Positions 10,791-23,465 of a DNA stretch of 64,000 bases are shown here, piece after piece; the first letter of the stretch is position 1; each line of letters starts with the position of its first letter. A program made the position numbers and the translations under genes. Location of the stretch: assembly GCA_010279815.1 (NCBI GenBank), contig QEOQ01000460.1, positions 1,048,073-1,112,072 of the forward strand, given 5' to 3'. This DNA is from Brachionus plicatilis. Its lineage: Eukaryota; Rotifera; Eurotatoria; Ploima; Brachionidae. A model generated the notes under the pieces. The model was not told the DNA's origin and searched no databases. It saw nothing but the letters and a program-made list of their open reading frames with translations.

Positions 10791-13700
10791 TTGAAGGAGC
10801 ATTAGCTCGGTACAGATAATCAAATAAATAAATAAATAAAATGATCGATTTGAAACGAACTTGACAACCCCGGATTTTTTGAACTATAAAAATTAAAACA
10901 AAACCTTTTAATAGAGTTTTTAAAGGCTAAAACTCAAAAATATTTTCACTCAAAAAATTCACCTAAAAGATTCAAATTTTGCTTCATTCAATAAGATGAA
11001 GCCAAGATTAAAAAAAATCTGGTAAAAAAGAAAATTTTTAAAACCGCTCTAAAATGACCAATATAGTTTTTTGATATTAAAGATGTCAAAAAAAAATTTA
11101 ATTTTTAAAAAAGATTTAAGTAACACGATTTATGCTATATTTATTTAAATTTTTTTTAAAACTAAGTCTCTGCTAAGAAAACAATGTAATTATATTTTTT
11201 CAAATTTTTACAATTTAATGACAATTTTGTAAAAATTTAGATCTATGAATTAGAGCATAGATAATTCTAAAAAAATGAAAAAAAATTCTCAAAACAATTT
11301 TATTCCAATTAGACAACATGAAAAGCTTGATGAAGGAAAATAAAATTCTTGATATTGTAAAATTTTGAACCTATGGTAAATTTTTTGATTTCTTACTTGT
11401 AAATTGTGTGATTATATAAAGTCTCTTGAATCAAAAATAGACGCTTCTAAAGACGAAAGGCAAAATTTAATAATGAGTGAATAAAAATTTACACTTTTAA
11501 CTATGCACCATTTTTAGCTAACAGTGATTTGAGTATAAAAAAAATACAATTTTGGCCAAATTAAGGAAACACTAAATCAAGTAAATTTGCCAAAAGCAAG
11601 CAAATTAATAGCTGAGTACCTTTTGATTAAATCCTACTCTTTTATGTTTTCCAAAAACAATCGCACACATATATACTTGGCTATTGTTTGATGTTTTTTT
11701 TCTCTTTTGGGATTTAAATTTCAATGTAATTTTTTAAAGAAATTATATGCTTTGTTGTTAAATTAAGCTAAAACTGGATGCCAAATAAATGGTTCAGTTA
11801 TGCAATAATTTTCGCTTCGAACTTATTAAATTTGTAAATTGACTTCGCGTTCAAATTAATCGTTTTTAAAAAAATTAGACTTTTTATTTAGAAAAATAAC
11901 AAAAATTTAATTTGATGGAATTTAAAACTCTTCTATAAAATCAATTGCATACCTTATATTACAATTTTTTGTCATAACAGCTAACTATTGATTATTTAAA
12001 ACAATTATTTAATAATTTAAGCTGATTTAGTAGCCGAAAAAGCCAAATTTCAGATTTTTTAATCAATTTTTTTCCTCAGAATGTTACAAACCAGATTTTG
12101 AATTTTGCTTATAAGTAAAAAAAAATTGATTAAATAGAGAAGAAATCTTATATAACAATCATTAATTTTTTTTAAATAAATATTACTGCTATTTTATACA
12201 AACAAATAACTTTCACCTACTTATTAAATGTTACCAAATACATCTATAATATAAAGAATCCTTTCAATAGAAAACGTCATAGAAAATATCTCAATTTAAA
12301 CTTCAAAGCTGCATGTTAGCTTTAATAAAAATTCAATTAATAACTGTAAAAAATTATAAAATTTAACATTTAAATTTTTAACTCAAAATTTTGTTGATAA
12401 CAAAATATTCTTAGCAAATTTTTGAGTCGAGATAATTTTGTTTCATAAAAAATATATAAGTCCTAGTTACCAAAATTATAAAAAAAATTCCAATACAAAT
12501 TAAATTAAATCTTCTTATTAATTTTACCTACAAGACCTTAGCGATCGTGAAATAGATTAGTTTACCTTCTAAAAGTAATATTTTATTCCTAATGAGCACA
12601 GGTCTTATTTTTAAAAATTCTATTTAAAATTTTGAAAATAATATAAGAAGCCAACGTTGATATTTGACCAATTAATGGCTTTTATAAAGTGTCTGCCTTG
12701 TTAAATACTAAAATTTTTAAAATTTTCTTCATTTCTTACCTTTATGTTATGTTTCCAAACAAACTGGTATTTGATGTTCGCGAGCTGAAAATAAGTTTAA
12801 GTCTTAAAAAACGGAAAAAATTGGACTGGTGCTAGAATCAACTGAAATTTATGAAAAAAGCCAACTTAAAAGAGAAATAAAAGGATGTGTCATACGGCTT
12901 CGTTTTCGATTGTTTGTGTGCAAGTGAAACCGGATTGCTTATTTACAAAATTAAAAATATCATTTAATTTTGTTTTTAAATTAAACAAATTTCGGTATGA
13001 TAGCCAGAGCTGAATAATTAAGTTGAAATTACAAGTTGATTTTGTGAAATGACTGCTAAAAGACTCGACAAATTCAAATACTCGACCATTAAAAAGCAAA
13101 CTTAAATGAAATTCAGTTTATTTTTGCTCTAGAGTTTTGTTAGGCTTTTTTCTATATGGAGTTAGACCGAAGTAATTTGAATGGACTTTTATCATAAATT
13201 AAATCGAATGCTATAACAACCGATAGCTTAAATTCTAGTTATATCGTGCAATAACCTAAATACTGGGCATGCAAATTTTAGCCATAAAATTTTTATCTCA
13301 AATGGCTTAAAGCTTATTTTTTAAAATAAACTTTTTTGATTAATATCTATCAATTTAAATAAAACATTGTTAATGTAAGCATTCTCAGATGGAGTTAAAA
13401 GGGTGCTTAACCTGTATCCAAGTTATGTAATGATTGATTACTTTTTTTAACAATTATTAGATATTTTTTGTAACCAAATTCGTTCATTGTTACGCAATAC
13501 AAATTTGAAACAATAACACTTTAAATTTATTTTCTAATTTTTTTAAAAGACAAATAACTTTTTATCTAATTGTTCTTTTCGTTTTGAGGAAAATTTTAAT
13601 AAAATTTACATTTGTCAACAAATAACTTCGTTTTAAATTTACGGACACATAGAAAAACATTTATTTATTTGAATGCAAATATTTGATAAAACCCTTATAA

Positions 13701-14256
13701 ATTATTTAAAAAATCTATTTCAGTTTGTTCTGATATTTATCTTGGAACATTAAAATTTAATTTCATATAATGCGATAGTTGTGACGTTTTTTCTAGAACG
13801 AAAATCTAAATCCTGGAAATTCTTCATTATTTTTCTTTTTAAAAATTTTCTCACTTTAAGCTAGACTTTGTATTAGATTTTATTTTATTTAATTTCTATA
13901 AAGAAAACATTTAGAATTAAATAACATCAATAGATCAAAAGGAATTTTTAAAATATTTGATTTCTTTTAAGACTAAGGCTATAAATCAATTACAATTAAT
14001 TTATAGTCACTTAATTTTTCAAATGTCTTTATCTAGCTTGAACTTAAAATTTTAGATTTAGTTGAGTATCTTTAAATTAAGTTATTTCAAAAATTTTAAT
14101 GATTTTATTATAAAATATGTTTTAGCTACTTTTATAATCGGATATTAGTTTCTTATTTCTAATTAAGGAAACAAAATTGGTTAAAAATTTTATTAAATTT
14201 CCTTAAAAAAAATATTACATAAAATATTAATGAAAATCTAATAAAAGCTAAAGCAT
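10791..14256. other. Intergenic, AT-rich, no firm gene
   Basis: An (AAAT)n tail lies at about 10824-10841, like the ends of SINE/LINE copies elsewhere in the window. A 69-codon minus frame at 12890-13099 has somewhat balanced codons but no ATG start, no recognisable domain and no partner exon, so I do not call it. Otherwise nothing is seen. Confidence 0.4.
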
Positions 14257-14741
14257 TCAAGTGCAATTACGGCTAAAAATATCGATAATGCTGATTACTT
14301 TTGAGTTTTGTTTTGTCAAGTCTTTCCGTATTTGATCCAAATCAAACTTGCTTTCCATAAAGTTAAAATCAAAAGACGACTCTTGCTTCATCATGCCATA
14401 AAACATATTTTGAGAAAAGAAACGATTCATAAATTTGTTAAAAGAATTTGATTTGATCATGTTATAAGACAAAATTTCCTTAAAGCTGAGAAAACATAAA
14501 TAGCTGCATTGTTGAAAATGTTGGTCGTATTCTTTTAGATAATAGAAAAAAGGTGATTGAACACATTTAATATCTTTCTTGCACGAGTCACATATTTTTT
14601 CATATTTGAAAATGGATCGGCGCCATCTTGAAAAACACGATTCGCTACAAAATTTTTTAATTTGTTCTTGTAAATTAATAGTTAAGGTTCCTTCTCCTGG
14701 CCTCATGCACCAATTACATATAACAATAGTCTTTTTGTTGT
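14257..14741 (-). CDS. Exon encoding two SOBP-type FCS zinc fingers
   Basis: The exon starts after an acceptor (TTTAAG|AC, minus strand at 14742) and ends at a stop at 14257-14259. It encodes two Cys4 modules: CNWC-x19-CSESC and CDSC-x24-CSYLC. This is the arrangement of the paired FCS-type fingers of sine oculis-binding protein (SOBP), where the first finger is likewise followed by an R-R-x-x-F-K stretch; here it is SRWRRSIFKYEKICDSCKK. SOBP proteins are nuclear cofactors linked to Six/sine oculis factors and sensory-organ development. After the second finger there are only about 65 more residues, with none of the long Pro-rich tail of the vertebrate protein. Upstream exons were not found between here and IFT57; they may be too diverged to see by eye, or this may be a gene fragment. 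The family call is fairly good, completeness unknown. Confidence 0.6.
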
Positions 14742-16654
14742 CTTAAATTTTTTAATTTAAATTCTTTAAAATAAAAAATATTGAGAAAATTTTACTAGAT
14801 TCTTCCATTTTTCAAAAATTTAATGATAACGGAAATTAAAAGCAAGAATTTATAAAATTTATTTTTTTTTAATTATTGTCACATGAAACCTGTAGATCAA
14901 TTTTATCAGGAAGTAATTTAAGTAAAATCGATAGAATATCAGTTATTTACTAATTTCACTGAAATTATTTGTCATGTTACTTTAGATTTGATCAAATTTT
15001 AATTTTCAAACTCTTTTCCAGATCCACCTTAATTTAAAATTCACATAGTAGGCATAGTAAAAAAAACAAATAATTAGTAAATGTATTAATATTTGTAATT
15101 AGATAGCTCACTCGTCTCATTTTTATTAATTTTTTTCTCGAAATATTATTCTTTATTTTTCAAATATTTTCTGATATTTGAGAAAATTTTTAATGACTCT
15201 AGATAACTATCATGTAACAGAAAAGAAACTGCTTAATTAACGAGCGAATTCAATAAGTATCGTTGAAAAAATTTAGTATAGTCTCATGTATTAAAATAAA
15301 AAAAAAATTTTTGAATGAACTATTTTTTGTTTGAATTTAACGCTCTGAATTTAGAAAAATTCAAATAATTTTTATTCTAATTTAGAATCTATTTATTATT
15401 TATCCTTTAATTTAATTTAAATAGAATAATAAACTTAGCTATTTTTTATACAAATTATTTATTGTTTTAAGGCAAAAATTGGTTCAAACAAATACTCGGT
15501 TTTGAATTTTTAAAATTAAAAAAAATAAATTGCTTATTTTATCAAATTAAAATATAATTTTTTATTAAACTGGTAACTCTTACTGATAATTGCATAATTA
15601 TATCCAAAAATTATTTTACATCACATATTATCTGCTTTTAAATAAAAATGAACACTTCTACAAACATCTGTAAATATGTAATAAGTAATTTTGTACTTTT
15701 TAAATCAATTGAAAAAAAAGAAAATTATTTTAATTTTAATTTTAATTCAATTTGAAAATGTGAAACTGACATAATTGGACATTTAATAAGAAAATGTTAA
15801 TTGATAATGTGTAAACATTAATTTTAATTTTGAATTTTTTTCTCTAGAATATCAATTTTATTTATTTTTTATTCCCCAGTTAGTCTGTGGAAGCTTTTAA
15901 TTAGTAAAAAAAAATGTTAAACTCAAATGGGTAAAATAATTATTGGCAAATTGAAATTTTTTATAAAAACTTTCCAAAAATTACAAAAATAAAATTATTT
16001 TTCAGTGATTAAAATTCATAAATTTAGCTTAATAAATTTAGATGATGAAGAAACATGAAAAAAAATGTGTTTCACTAAATTCAAAAACGCATTTTTTATC
16101 TCTATGATATGTTATATTTAGGGCTAGTAGACCGGTTCAATAAGAACAGTTTAGAAAAAGTTTTTTAAAACTTTTTTAAATCAATCCGATTTCGAAAATC
16201 GAACTTGAACGCGACTTGAGATTAGGGCTTTTAAAAAACTCTGAATCAAATTGATTACAATATTGTGAAAAAGTTAAGAAACGAATGAATAATTTTTAAT
16301 TATCTTTATTAAAATAACCATGTTTCCCATAAAATATTTAAACAAAAGCTATACAAGTAAAAAAATTCAATCTTTAATTTAAGAAAAAAAAAACATTTCA
16401 TAGGGCACATAATAGGATTTTCAATTAAATTTTTTTAAAAACAAATTAATAAACTGTCAATTTTTATTTTCTCTATCTTGTATTAATTTAAATTGTAAAA
16501 ACTTTTATAAAATCTTTTATTATCGTTTTCTTTTATACTTGCTCCTCTTGTAGGAGGTTAATCAATTAAATAAATAAATAAAATCAAATTAAATTAGTTT
16601 TTAAAAATATTGTAAAAAAGTTAAAAAGCGAATTGAATTAAGCTTCTAAAAATA
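14742..16654. other. Intergenic (or SOBP-like intron), no gene seen
   Basis: The stretch is AT-rich with long A/T runs. If the SOBP-like exon has upstream exons, this would be intron. A (TAAA)n tail at about 16566-16582 marks a further degenerate SINE/LINE end. I found no exon here. Confidence 0.4.
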
Positions 16655-17165
16655 TGTTAATCCGCCTTTTTTCAAACAGTCACTAGTTCTTTTTGGCATT
16701 GAGTCTACTAAGTTCTCAAAAATGGATTTTGATACATTATTTAGAACACTTGGGACATTTTCTTTAGCTCATCTAATGATCTTGGCTCATATTTTGCAAT
16801 TTCTTTATAGAGCCAACTCCATAAATTTTCAATGCAATTCAGATCTGGGCTGTTCGCAGACCAAGATTAGACTTCAATATTTTAGTCTTGGAACCATTCC
16901 ATCGCTATTTTGGCACGATGACAAGTGGCATTGTCTTGTTGAAATATGCAGGCTTCATCTTCTCTCAATAAATCTATTGACGGAAGTAAGTTATTTCCTA
17001 AAATATCAACATATCTGTGAGAATTAAACCCTCCGTTAAATATAGAAAAATTTATTAGACCATAATGGTTCATACAGCACCGAATTCCAATAGAATCACT
17101 CCCATGCTTTGTTCATTTAATAATAGAATCTTCAATATACTTCTCTGATGGTACCAGTCGAGTTT
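16655..17165 (-). pseudogene. Tc1/mariner transposase C-terminal remnant
   Basis: Reading the minus strand from about 17165 gives, across stops, the C-terminal half of a Tc1-type transposase. GFNSHRYVDIL comes first, then FQQDNATCHRAKIAMEWF, which carries the second catalytic Asp. After that come SANSPDLNCIENLWSWL, with the third acidic position (Glu), and a final KEIAKYEP helix. Stops interrupt it after MEWFQD and in several later places. The first catalytic Asp region and the DNA-binding domain are not present. It is dead. Confidence 0.85.
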
Positions 17166-17429
17166 TAATTCTCAATCTTTTAGTTTTTCAAAAAGATAAA
17201 TATGTGATAAAAATTTAATTTTAAATTTTAAATTAGCATAAAATTTAATTAAAATTAACCAATTTTTTGGAAATTTTTATTTTGCCTTTTTCTTAGAAAC
17301 GAAATGTTAAATATTGTTTGTTTCATCTCTTAACAATTACAGAAAAATAAAATAATTCAAAATCCAAATTTATATTTAGAATATAAACTTTGTATTAGAA
17401 TATTTATGTGAAAATTCACAATGTTACTA

Positions 17430-18393
17430 AATCGCAAAATGTATCCAATGTTGAAATAACATTGAAAAAGTGCGATGTTTCAAATATTTTTTTCAGTTTC
17501 AAATAAAAAAATAATTTTAAGTTAATATTGCAGACATTTTCATATTTGAAATTAAACTCTTAAGTGAAATAGAATGAGTTTAATTTTTATTTAGAAATCT
17601 GAAAAAAATATTGAAAATTCTTTTTTTAAACTTATAAATTACTTATTTATTTGTTTATATGTACCTTTACCAACCTTCAAAATAAAATATATGAAACAAA
17701 AAAATTGAAAATAAAGTAAAATAAGATAAATATAATGAAAAAAAAGATAAATAATTCATTTAAATTTAAATTAATATTCAATCGTTGAAAAACACGATCT
17801 AGTCGGTTTGGTGAACCATAGTTCACATATTTTGCCATAAATTCTTGTTCACGGGTTTGTGAACTTTAAGTTCACCTAATTTTTTTTTATCGAATTAGGT
17901 GATCAAATCTCAAATTAGGTGAAAAATTTTTTTTTTTTATTTGAAGGAGCTTTAGAAATAGCATTTGCTCTGATCTAGTTGACCTGGTATTACCCTTTCA
18001 ACAATCAAAAATACCCAAATGCCCTCTCTACTTAAATCTGGCAGCAAGAATTGTTCCACTAAAAGATGAACCATAGTTCACCTAATCGACCCGAAAAACT
18101 TAGTTTTTTTCTTTAAAAATTTTGACTTTAGTGATAATTGAGGCTCATTTGATGCATATTAAGAAATACTCAATTTATAAAATATGGAAAACAGAGCGTA
18201 GATAGTTTTAAACTACAAATATTATCTTAAATATCATCATAGCACAAACCCAAAGTCAAAATTTAAAAAAAAAACAAGTTTTTCATCCTTGTAATATTAA
18301 CTTAAAATTATTTTTTTATTTGAAACTGAAAAAAAATATTTGAAACATCGCACTTTTTCAATGTTATTTCAACATTGGATACATTTTGTGATT
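17430..18393. mobile_element. Element with ~100-bp terminal inverted repeats
   Basis: The segment 17430-17530 (includes TGTATCCAATGTTGAAATAA and AAAAAGTGCGATGTTTCAAA) recurs almost unchanged in inverted orientation at 18291-18393. The 760 bp between contain two copies of the palindromic word GTTCAC/GTGAAC (GTGAACCATAGTTCAC near 17820 and its relative near 18067) and repeats of AATTAGGTGA. There is no coding frame. This is a non-autonomous foldback-like DNA transposon of unknown superfamily. Its right end lies only about 85 bp beyond the IFT57 stop codon. Confidence 0.8.
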
Positions 18394-18441
18394 CAAACAC
18401 AAAAAATTAAACCATTGTTATTTATAATTATTTTAGATACT

Positions 18442-18447
18442 TTTATT
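18442..18447 (-). terminator. Candidate poly(A) signal of IFT57
   Basis: AATAAA on the minus strand, 33 nt past the IFT57 stop and before the inverted-repeat element begins. In DNA this AT-rich, position is the main support. Confidence 0.4.
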
Positions 18448-18479
18448 TAAAATTTAAAAATTGACAAAAAATAATCAAA

Positions 18480-20043
18480 TTATTTATCTTTATTATCATT
18501 AATTAAATCTTTATGACGAAGCTTGGCTTGAATTAAAATATGTTCCAAAACTCCAATTCGAACATCCATATTTTTCATGTCTGATTTGATGCTTTCCATA
18601 GCTTTTTTGATTTTGATCAATGGAGCTTTATTTAAATAAATTTTAATTTCAGTTTTCAATTTCATTTAATCTTACATCCATCTGTCATGCTTTGACCTGC
18701 TTCTTCCATTTCTTCTTTCACTCGTTGCAGTTCACTGGTCACTTTGGCCAAAATTTGAGCCCTTTCATTGATTCCAGTCGATCGACTTCTGTAGGTCTCT
18801 TTTATTTCGGCCAACCGGTCTTGATAATTCCTAAATGCTTGCATTGGCTCTTCTAATTGATTGTTAATGTACTTTTCCCTGGAACCTAATTTCTCCAATG
18901 TTCTAGATATTTCATCGTACAGTTTTTCAAAATAATTTTTTGTTTCTTTTAAAGATTCATCAATTGATTCTTGATAATTGTGCATTTGTTCAATGTGGGT
19001 CCTCCAGTCTTTGTGGTCAGTTTTTATGGTCACTTTAAGTTGAGGCAAAACTCTTTCAACTTCTAGCTTCCATTCATTGGCGTCTGTGTTTGATTCCAAA
19101 ATTTCTTCGTGTCTTTTTTCAGTCATCAAGTTCTTTTGAAAAAATTAATCTTAATTTTTTTAAGACCAAAAGATTTATTTCTTCCTACTTTGCCACTGAC
19201 CATTGTATTCAATTTATTCAAAGCTTCCATGTTCATAATATTTTCGTCCTCGGCATCTTGGTCATCGCTGTCATACTTTTAAAATTATTACTGTTATTAA
19301 CATATGTTTTTATTTATTTATCTAATTATTTGAGCAAAAAAATAATAAAATATAATTCATACTCGTAGCATATTTTCTTCAATTTTATTTAAATCAAGCT
19401 CGGCTTCATCAGGTTCGTCTCCATTGGGTTCATCATCTTGTTCTTCTGCTTCGTTTTCATACTCTGGACTTGAACCATTCAAAAATTAAAATTCTTTTTT
19501 TGTAAAAATTAGAAAGATTACTCTTTCCAAGAAAATCCTTTAACTTTGAGAGCTTCATCTGCAAGTCTATTCAAAGTATAAATGACTTGCTCTCCTGATC
19601 CAGTTTTTACTTTGTTCGTACCAAAGTTTACTTCATAACCAAACTTTCTTAATTGATTTAAAATTCCAGAAATTACTGTGTTCGGATCATCAAACTTAAT
19701 GGGTAGATAAATTAAAAACTAATTTGAATTTAAAAAAATTTTTAGTCACTTCTTGTGGTTTTTCAAAATTATGACCAGATTGTTGTATTAGCCATGCTGC
19801 CAGAGTTATAAAGCTATGAAATTGTTCGCCAGTATTTGTTTGAATAGCAAAGTAGTGTCTAGATAGAGCTTTCATTTTCCATTTGATTAAATACTCGTCT
19901 TCATAATTGAGAAGCTTTAATTTGTTCAAAAGATTGTTCATTTCAATGAAAATAACATAGGCTTCTCCCGGACTTCTCTCAATTTGAATATCACTAGATT
20001 CATGCTTTCCAGCATTTCTATCTTTATTCTCTTCGTCTGACAT
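18480..20043 (-). CDS. IFT57: IFT57, intraflagellar transport complex B subunit
   Basis: Six exons: 20043-19750, 19694-19522, 19468-19363, 19275-19189, 19132-18676, 18625-18480. They join to 421 codons including stop (420 aa; the human protein is 429). Introns are only 50-87 nt, all GT-AG. IFT57 is a peripheral subunit of the IFT-B complex that moves cargo along cilia. The N-terminal calponin-like region reads AYVIFIEMNNLLNKLKLLNY and SRHYFAIQTNTGEQFHSF, followed by DDPNTVISGIL. Next comes an acidic linker (about residues 155-215). The C-terminal coiled coil carries WKLEVERVLPQLKVTIKTD, REKYINNQLE and SMTDG, then the conserved last segment MDVRIGVLEHILIQAKL. Phase at every junction restores the family alignment. 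The gene appears intact. I recognise it by strong similarity to remembered animal sequences. Confidence 0.95.
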
Positions 20044-21204
20044 TTTTAAGCAGATTCAGATTTTGCTAAAATTTTTCAGATTTTGAATATTTTTCGAGCA
20101 AATATATTTTTTGAAAAAAAAATTCTTTTAAATGTATTACCATGACAACAGTCTCTCTATAGGTCTTAGAAAATGTCCGAATTGGTGATCTTAAATCGAT
20201 TTGAAAAATGGAAAACCTAAAAATTTCTATTTAAATTTTTTCTTGTATATAATTAATAAAAAAAGATTAAATTTTAATTTTGATAAAAACTCAAAAAAAT
20301 TTTAGACTAAATAAACTGACAAAATATTTTTTAACTTGATCCTTAAAAAATGTCTAAAATTAACCCAATTGTTTATGATCCTTTAAAAGACTTTGTATTA
20401 ATTTATTTTAATTATTTTTCTTGATTATAAATTAATAATAAGAATGTTATCTTTGACTGCAATAGGGTAAATAACAATATTATTCATGAATCAATTATTA
20501 AATTTTAATCTTTGGCAAAATCTGTGCAAAATGCACCAATTCTAAGTTAAATTGGGCCACAGTATTGGTTTGCAAGAATTTATGGTGAATTTACAAAAAA
20601 AATCAGAAATTATTCGTAAAAAAAAAAATTGTTCAAATTAGGGGCAAAAATAAACTTAAACTATTTACAGTTTCAAATCGACTCTTTGAGTTGAAAGAGA
20701 GGAATATGTCTAGGCAGGATTGAATCATTCCATTCCAGTGGTTGTCAAACTGGTGGAAGAATATAGAGAAGGTTTCGAATACAGTCAACCTCTCGTTAAA
20801 CGATTTGGACCGAAAAAAAATCATTCCCGATAAACTTTTCTGAAATAGATATAAACCAGAATTCCTATTTTTAAGTCAAAATTCCGATTAAAAGAAAAAA
20901 TTTTTAAAAGTTTATTTAAAAATTTAATTTTAATTTAAATTTTTTCACTCGCTTCCATGCGTCACTTATAAAAAAATAGCCTCTTTCGGCCTTTTTTTTT
21001 TTGTTGAAAAAATAGGATTCAAATTTGTTGAGTTCAAAGTGTTTAAGACATTTTGGACTTCGTTTTTAGCGATCACAAGGGGCTTAATTCTCTTACTTGT
21101 TTAGTGCCATAGGTTAAAAAAAAGCAGTTTCGTCAAAAATTTAAAGATATCTTCTCCTTTGTATGCCTTCATGAAAGCTTTTAGTTTTAGCTCTTTAGGA
21201 AAGG
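20044..21204. other. Intergenic; possible pogo-like transposon end at 20779
   Basis: This is the 5' flank of IFT57. At 20779 the + strand reads TACAGTCAACCTCTCGTTAA, which resembles the TA-CAGT start and CTCGTTAAA body of pogo/Tigger ends. A weak partner (GGACTTCGTTTTTAGCG) lies near 21055. No transposase is visible. The rest is AT-rich with no gene. Confidence 0.35.
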
Positions 21205-22440
21205 TAAAAAAATGATCTGTGACAATTGACGAGGAATTACACTGCTACCAAAAGCAAGCAAGGGGTTCTGCAGCATAATTCTGGAAAGAATCAACTCCTT
21301 GGATGCTATACTTAGAGATGAACAAGCAGGATTTAGACGAGACAAAGGATGTATAGACCAGATATTTGGGCTTAGAAACATCAAAGAGCAAAGTCTGGAA
21401 CGGAATAGCCCTCTTTATCTTAATATTAAGATCTTATGGCTAGCCACAGAAGATGGTTAACTTGATAAAACTCTTCTACGAGAAATTCGAGTGTTGCGTG
21501 ATTCTGGAAAAGGACAATCTGAGAGCTTCAAATTGTGAACAGGAGTCAGACAAGGAGGCGTTCTATCTCCGACACTATTCCTAACACTGATTGACTATGC
21601 CATGAAGAAAACAACTGTAAGCGCGAGGGGTATTCAATGGGGATTAACAGCAAAGCTTAAAGACAGACTTTGCGGATGATATGGTGCTAAAATCTAATAC
21701 AGAGGCACATATGCATATGAAGACGCAAGGCAAACAACATGCTAAACCAACTGAACTCGAAATAAATAGGGCCACAACGAAGGTTATGTGCATAAACAAC
21801 AAATTGGATATCCTAATCATTATCGATGGGACACAAATCGAGTGTAAGCGAAATCACGTACTTAGGAAGTACCATCAGTACAGTACAACGATTAGAACAC
21901 ACACAGACATTAAGAATTAACTTGCTGAAGCAAAGAGTGCCTTTGCTAGTCTCCGAGCAGCATGGAAATCAACCAGCTTTACCAAGGAAACAAAAATCAA
22001 ACTGTACAGCTATGTAGTAAAAGAAGATAAGATGCTCGGAAGTGAATGCTGGAGGATGTGTGAATCTGGCAGAGAAAGTCTGAACACCTTCCACACTGTA
22101 AGCCTGCAGAAGATTCTCGGGATACACTGGCCTGAGACATTGTCGAATGCTGACCTATACAGAATGACAAATTCTGAGCCATTAAGTCAATGCATTAAGA
22201 ACAAAAGACTGCGATGGCTTGGGCATGTACATAAAATGAAAGAAATACGGATACCGAAAAGAGCCCTTCAGTGGACATCTTAAAGGCGACGTAAGGTAGG
22301 ACGACCAACAGTAACATGGAGGAGAAACAATCACGAAAGAGCTCATCGAAATAGGAATGACATGGAGAGAAGAAAAGGTAAAGGCAAAAGATCGACTTGA
22401 GCGGAAATCAAAAGGAATGATCCTATGAATCCACAAAGAG
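21205..22440 (+). mobile_element. RTE-type LINE reverse transcriptase, decayed
   Basis: In changing frames, the + strand reads RGITLLPKASKGFCSIILER, EQAGFRRDKGCIDQIFGLRN and IKEQSLERNSPLYLNI. Then come a gap where the KAFD block should be, LIKLFYEKFECCVILE, TGVRQGGVLSPTLFL and FADDM. The tail has the KRLRWLGHVHKM-type block of RTE-like elements. There are many frameshifts and stops, so it is a fossil. The GC content is higher than the surroundings, consistent with a former coding element. Confidence 0.8.
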
Positions 22441-22529
22441 TAAATAATGAAAAAAAAATTGTTTAATTAACAATATTTTATTTGAGTGATTAGTTTTTTA
22501 ATTACAGTAACTTAGTTAAAATAATTCTT

Positions 22530-22956
22530 GATCAGTAAATAATTTTTTTTTTAATGCCATTTTTTTCTACATCTGTACAATTACATCTGACCATTCCTTG
22601 ACTGCCATCAATTGAAATTCCTCGGACTACTTGTCTGACACCAATTTTCTTTTCTAGTCTAACTTCATATTCTATGCTACAATCCTTTACTAAATCAAAA
22701 CTATTTCTTGCAGACATAGTATCTAATACACCTGCTTCAACTCTTCAAATTAGGTTTTGGACCTCACTTAAACCTCGATAAATGAAGGAAGAGCTACATA
22801 ATCGCTTACAGAAACCTCAGGTACGTATCTTTTACTTCTTGCCCGCATAATTTCAACTTGACGATTCTGATTTGTGCGAACAGCTTCTCTGTCTAAAAAA
22901 TAATTAGCTTTCCTAAAAATTCTTCGGGTGGCCTTCTCTTGGTATAATTTCATCAA
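22530..22956 (-). pseudogene. KRBA2/SCAND3-like integrase C-terminal remnant
   Basis: The minus strand from 22956 reads NRQVEIMRARSKRYVPEVSV, then SVSDYVALPSFIEV. After frameshifts near 22780-22740 it continues AGVLDTMSARNSFDLVKD and GSQGMVRCNCTD. This order (basic linker, K-R-Y-x-P, D-x-V-x-x-P, A-R-N-x-F, G-x-Q-G-x-x-x-C-x-C) matches the region after the integrase core in transposon-derived KRBA2/SCAND3-type proteins that are common in invertebrate genomes. The catalytic integrase core is not seen, and internal stops show it is a relic. The family call is from memory of the motif order. Confidence 0.55.
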
Positions 22957-23463
22957 AATAGAATTCGGAAGGGTTTAAATCTGAAAAAGAAGATTATGAT
23001 TAAATGATGATGAAAATTATATGGATTGAAACCAAAGAAAACTAATTTTGTTTTTAATTTTTATTTTATTATTTTTTTCAATAAAGATTTAGTGATGAAA
23101 AAATATTTTTTATTTACAAATAAATAAATACAAATATTATATGCAATTAATAATCTTGCATTCTATTTGTTTTCTTTTTTCTTTCGTCTTAGGTTTACCG
23201 GTTATGGTGAAATTGTGTTATTGTCGCTGTAGCTACTCAGCTGTTCAGTGGGTACTTAATTCCTATGTTTTTTCAGCGTAATACATTATCTCTTGATTAA
23301 ACATATGATCTGATTAAATTAGTTAACTTCTAGCTGTAGTTATAGTAAATAAACCTCCTTGGTAATCTACTCCAAGCCATTCAGCAATAATGAAATAGAT
23401 GAAATAAAACTGTTTCTGAAAGCCAAAACATTATATGGCAATTAAGTAAGGACCACCATCAAG
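22957..23463. other. Intergenic, no gene seen
   Basis: AT-rich spacer between the integrase remnant and the next MITE. It probably includes more of the same dead element upstream, but no readable protein. Confidence 0.4.
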
Positions 23464-23465
23464 TA

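Noticed and set aside
12890..13099. 69-codon minus-strand frame
   Set aside because: No ATG start, no domain, no splice partner; it may be an exon, but nothing supports it.
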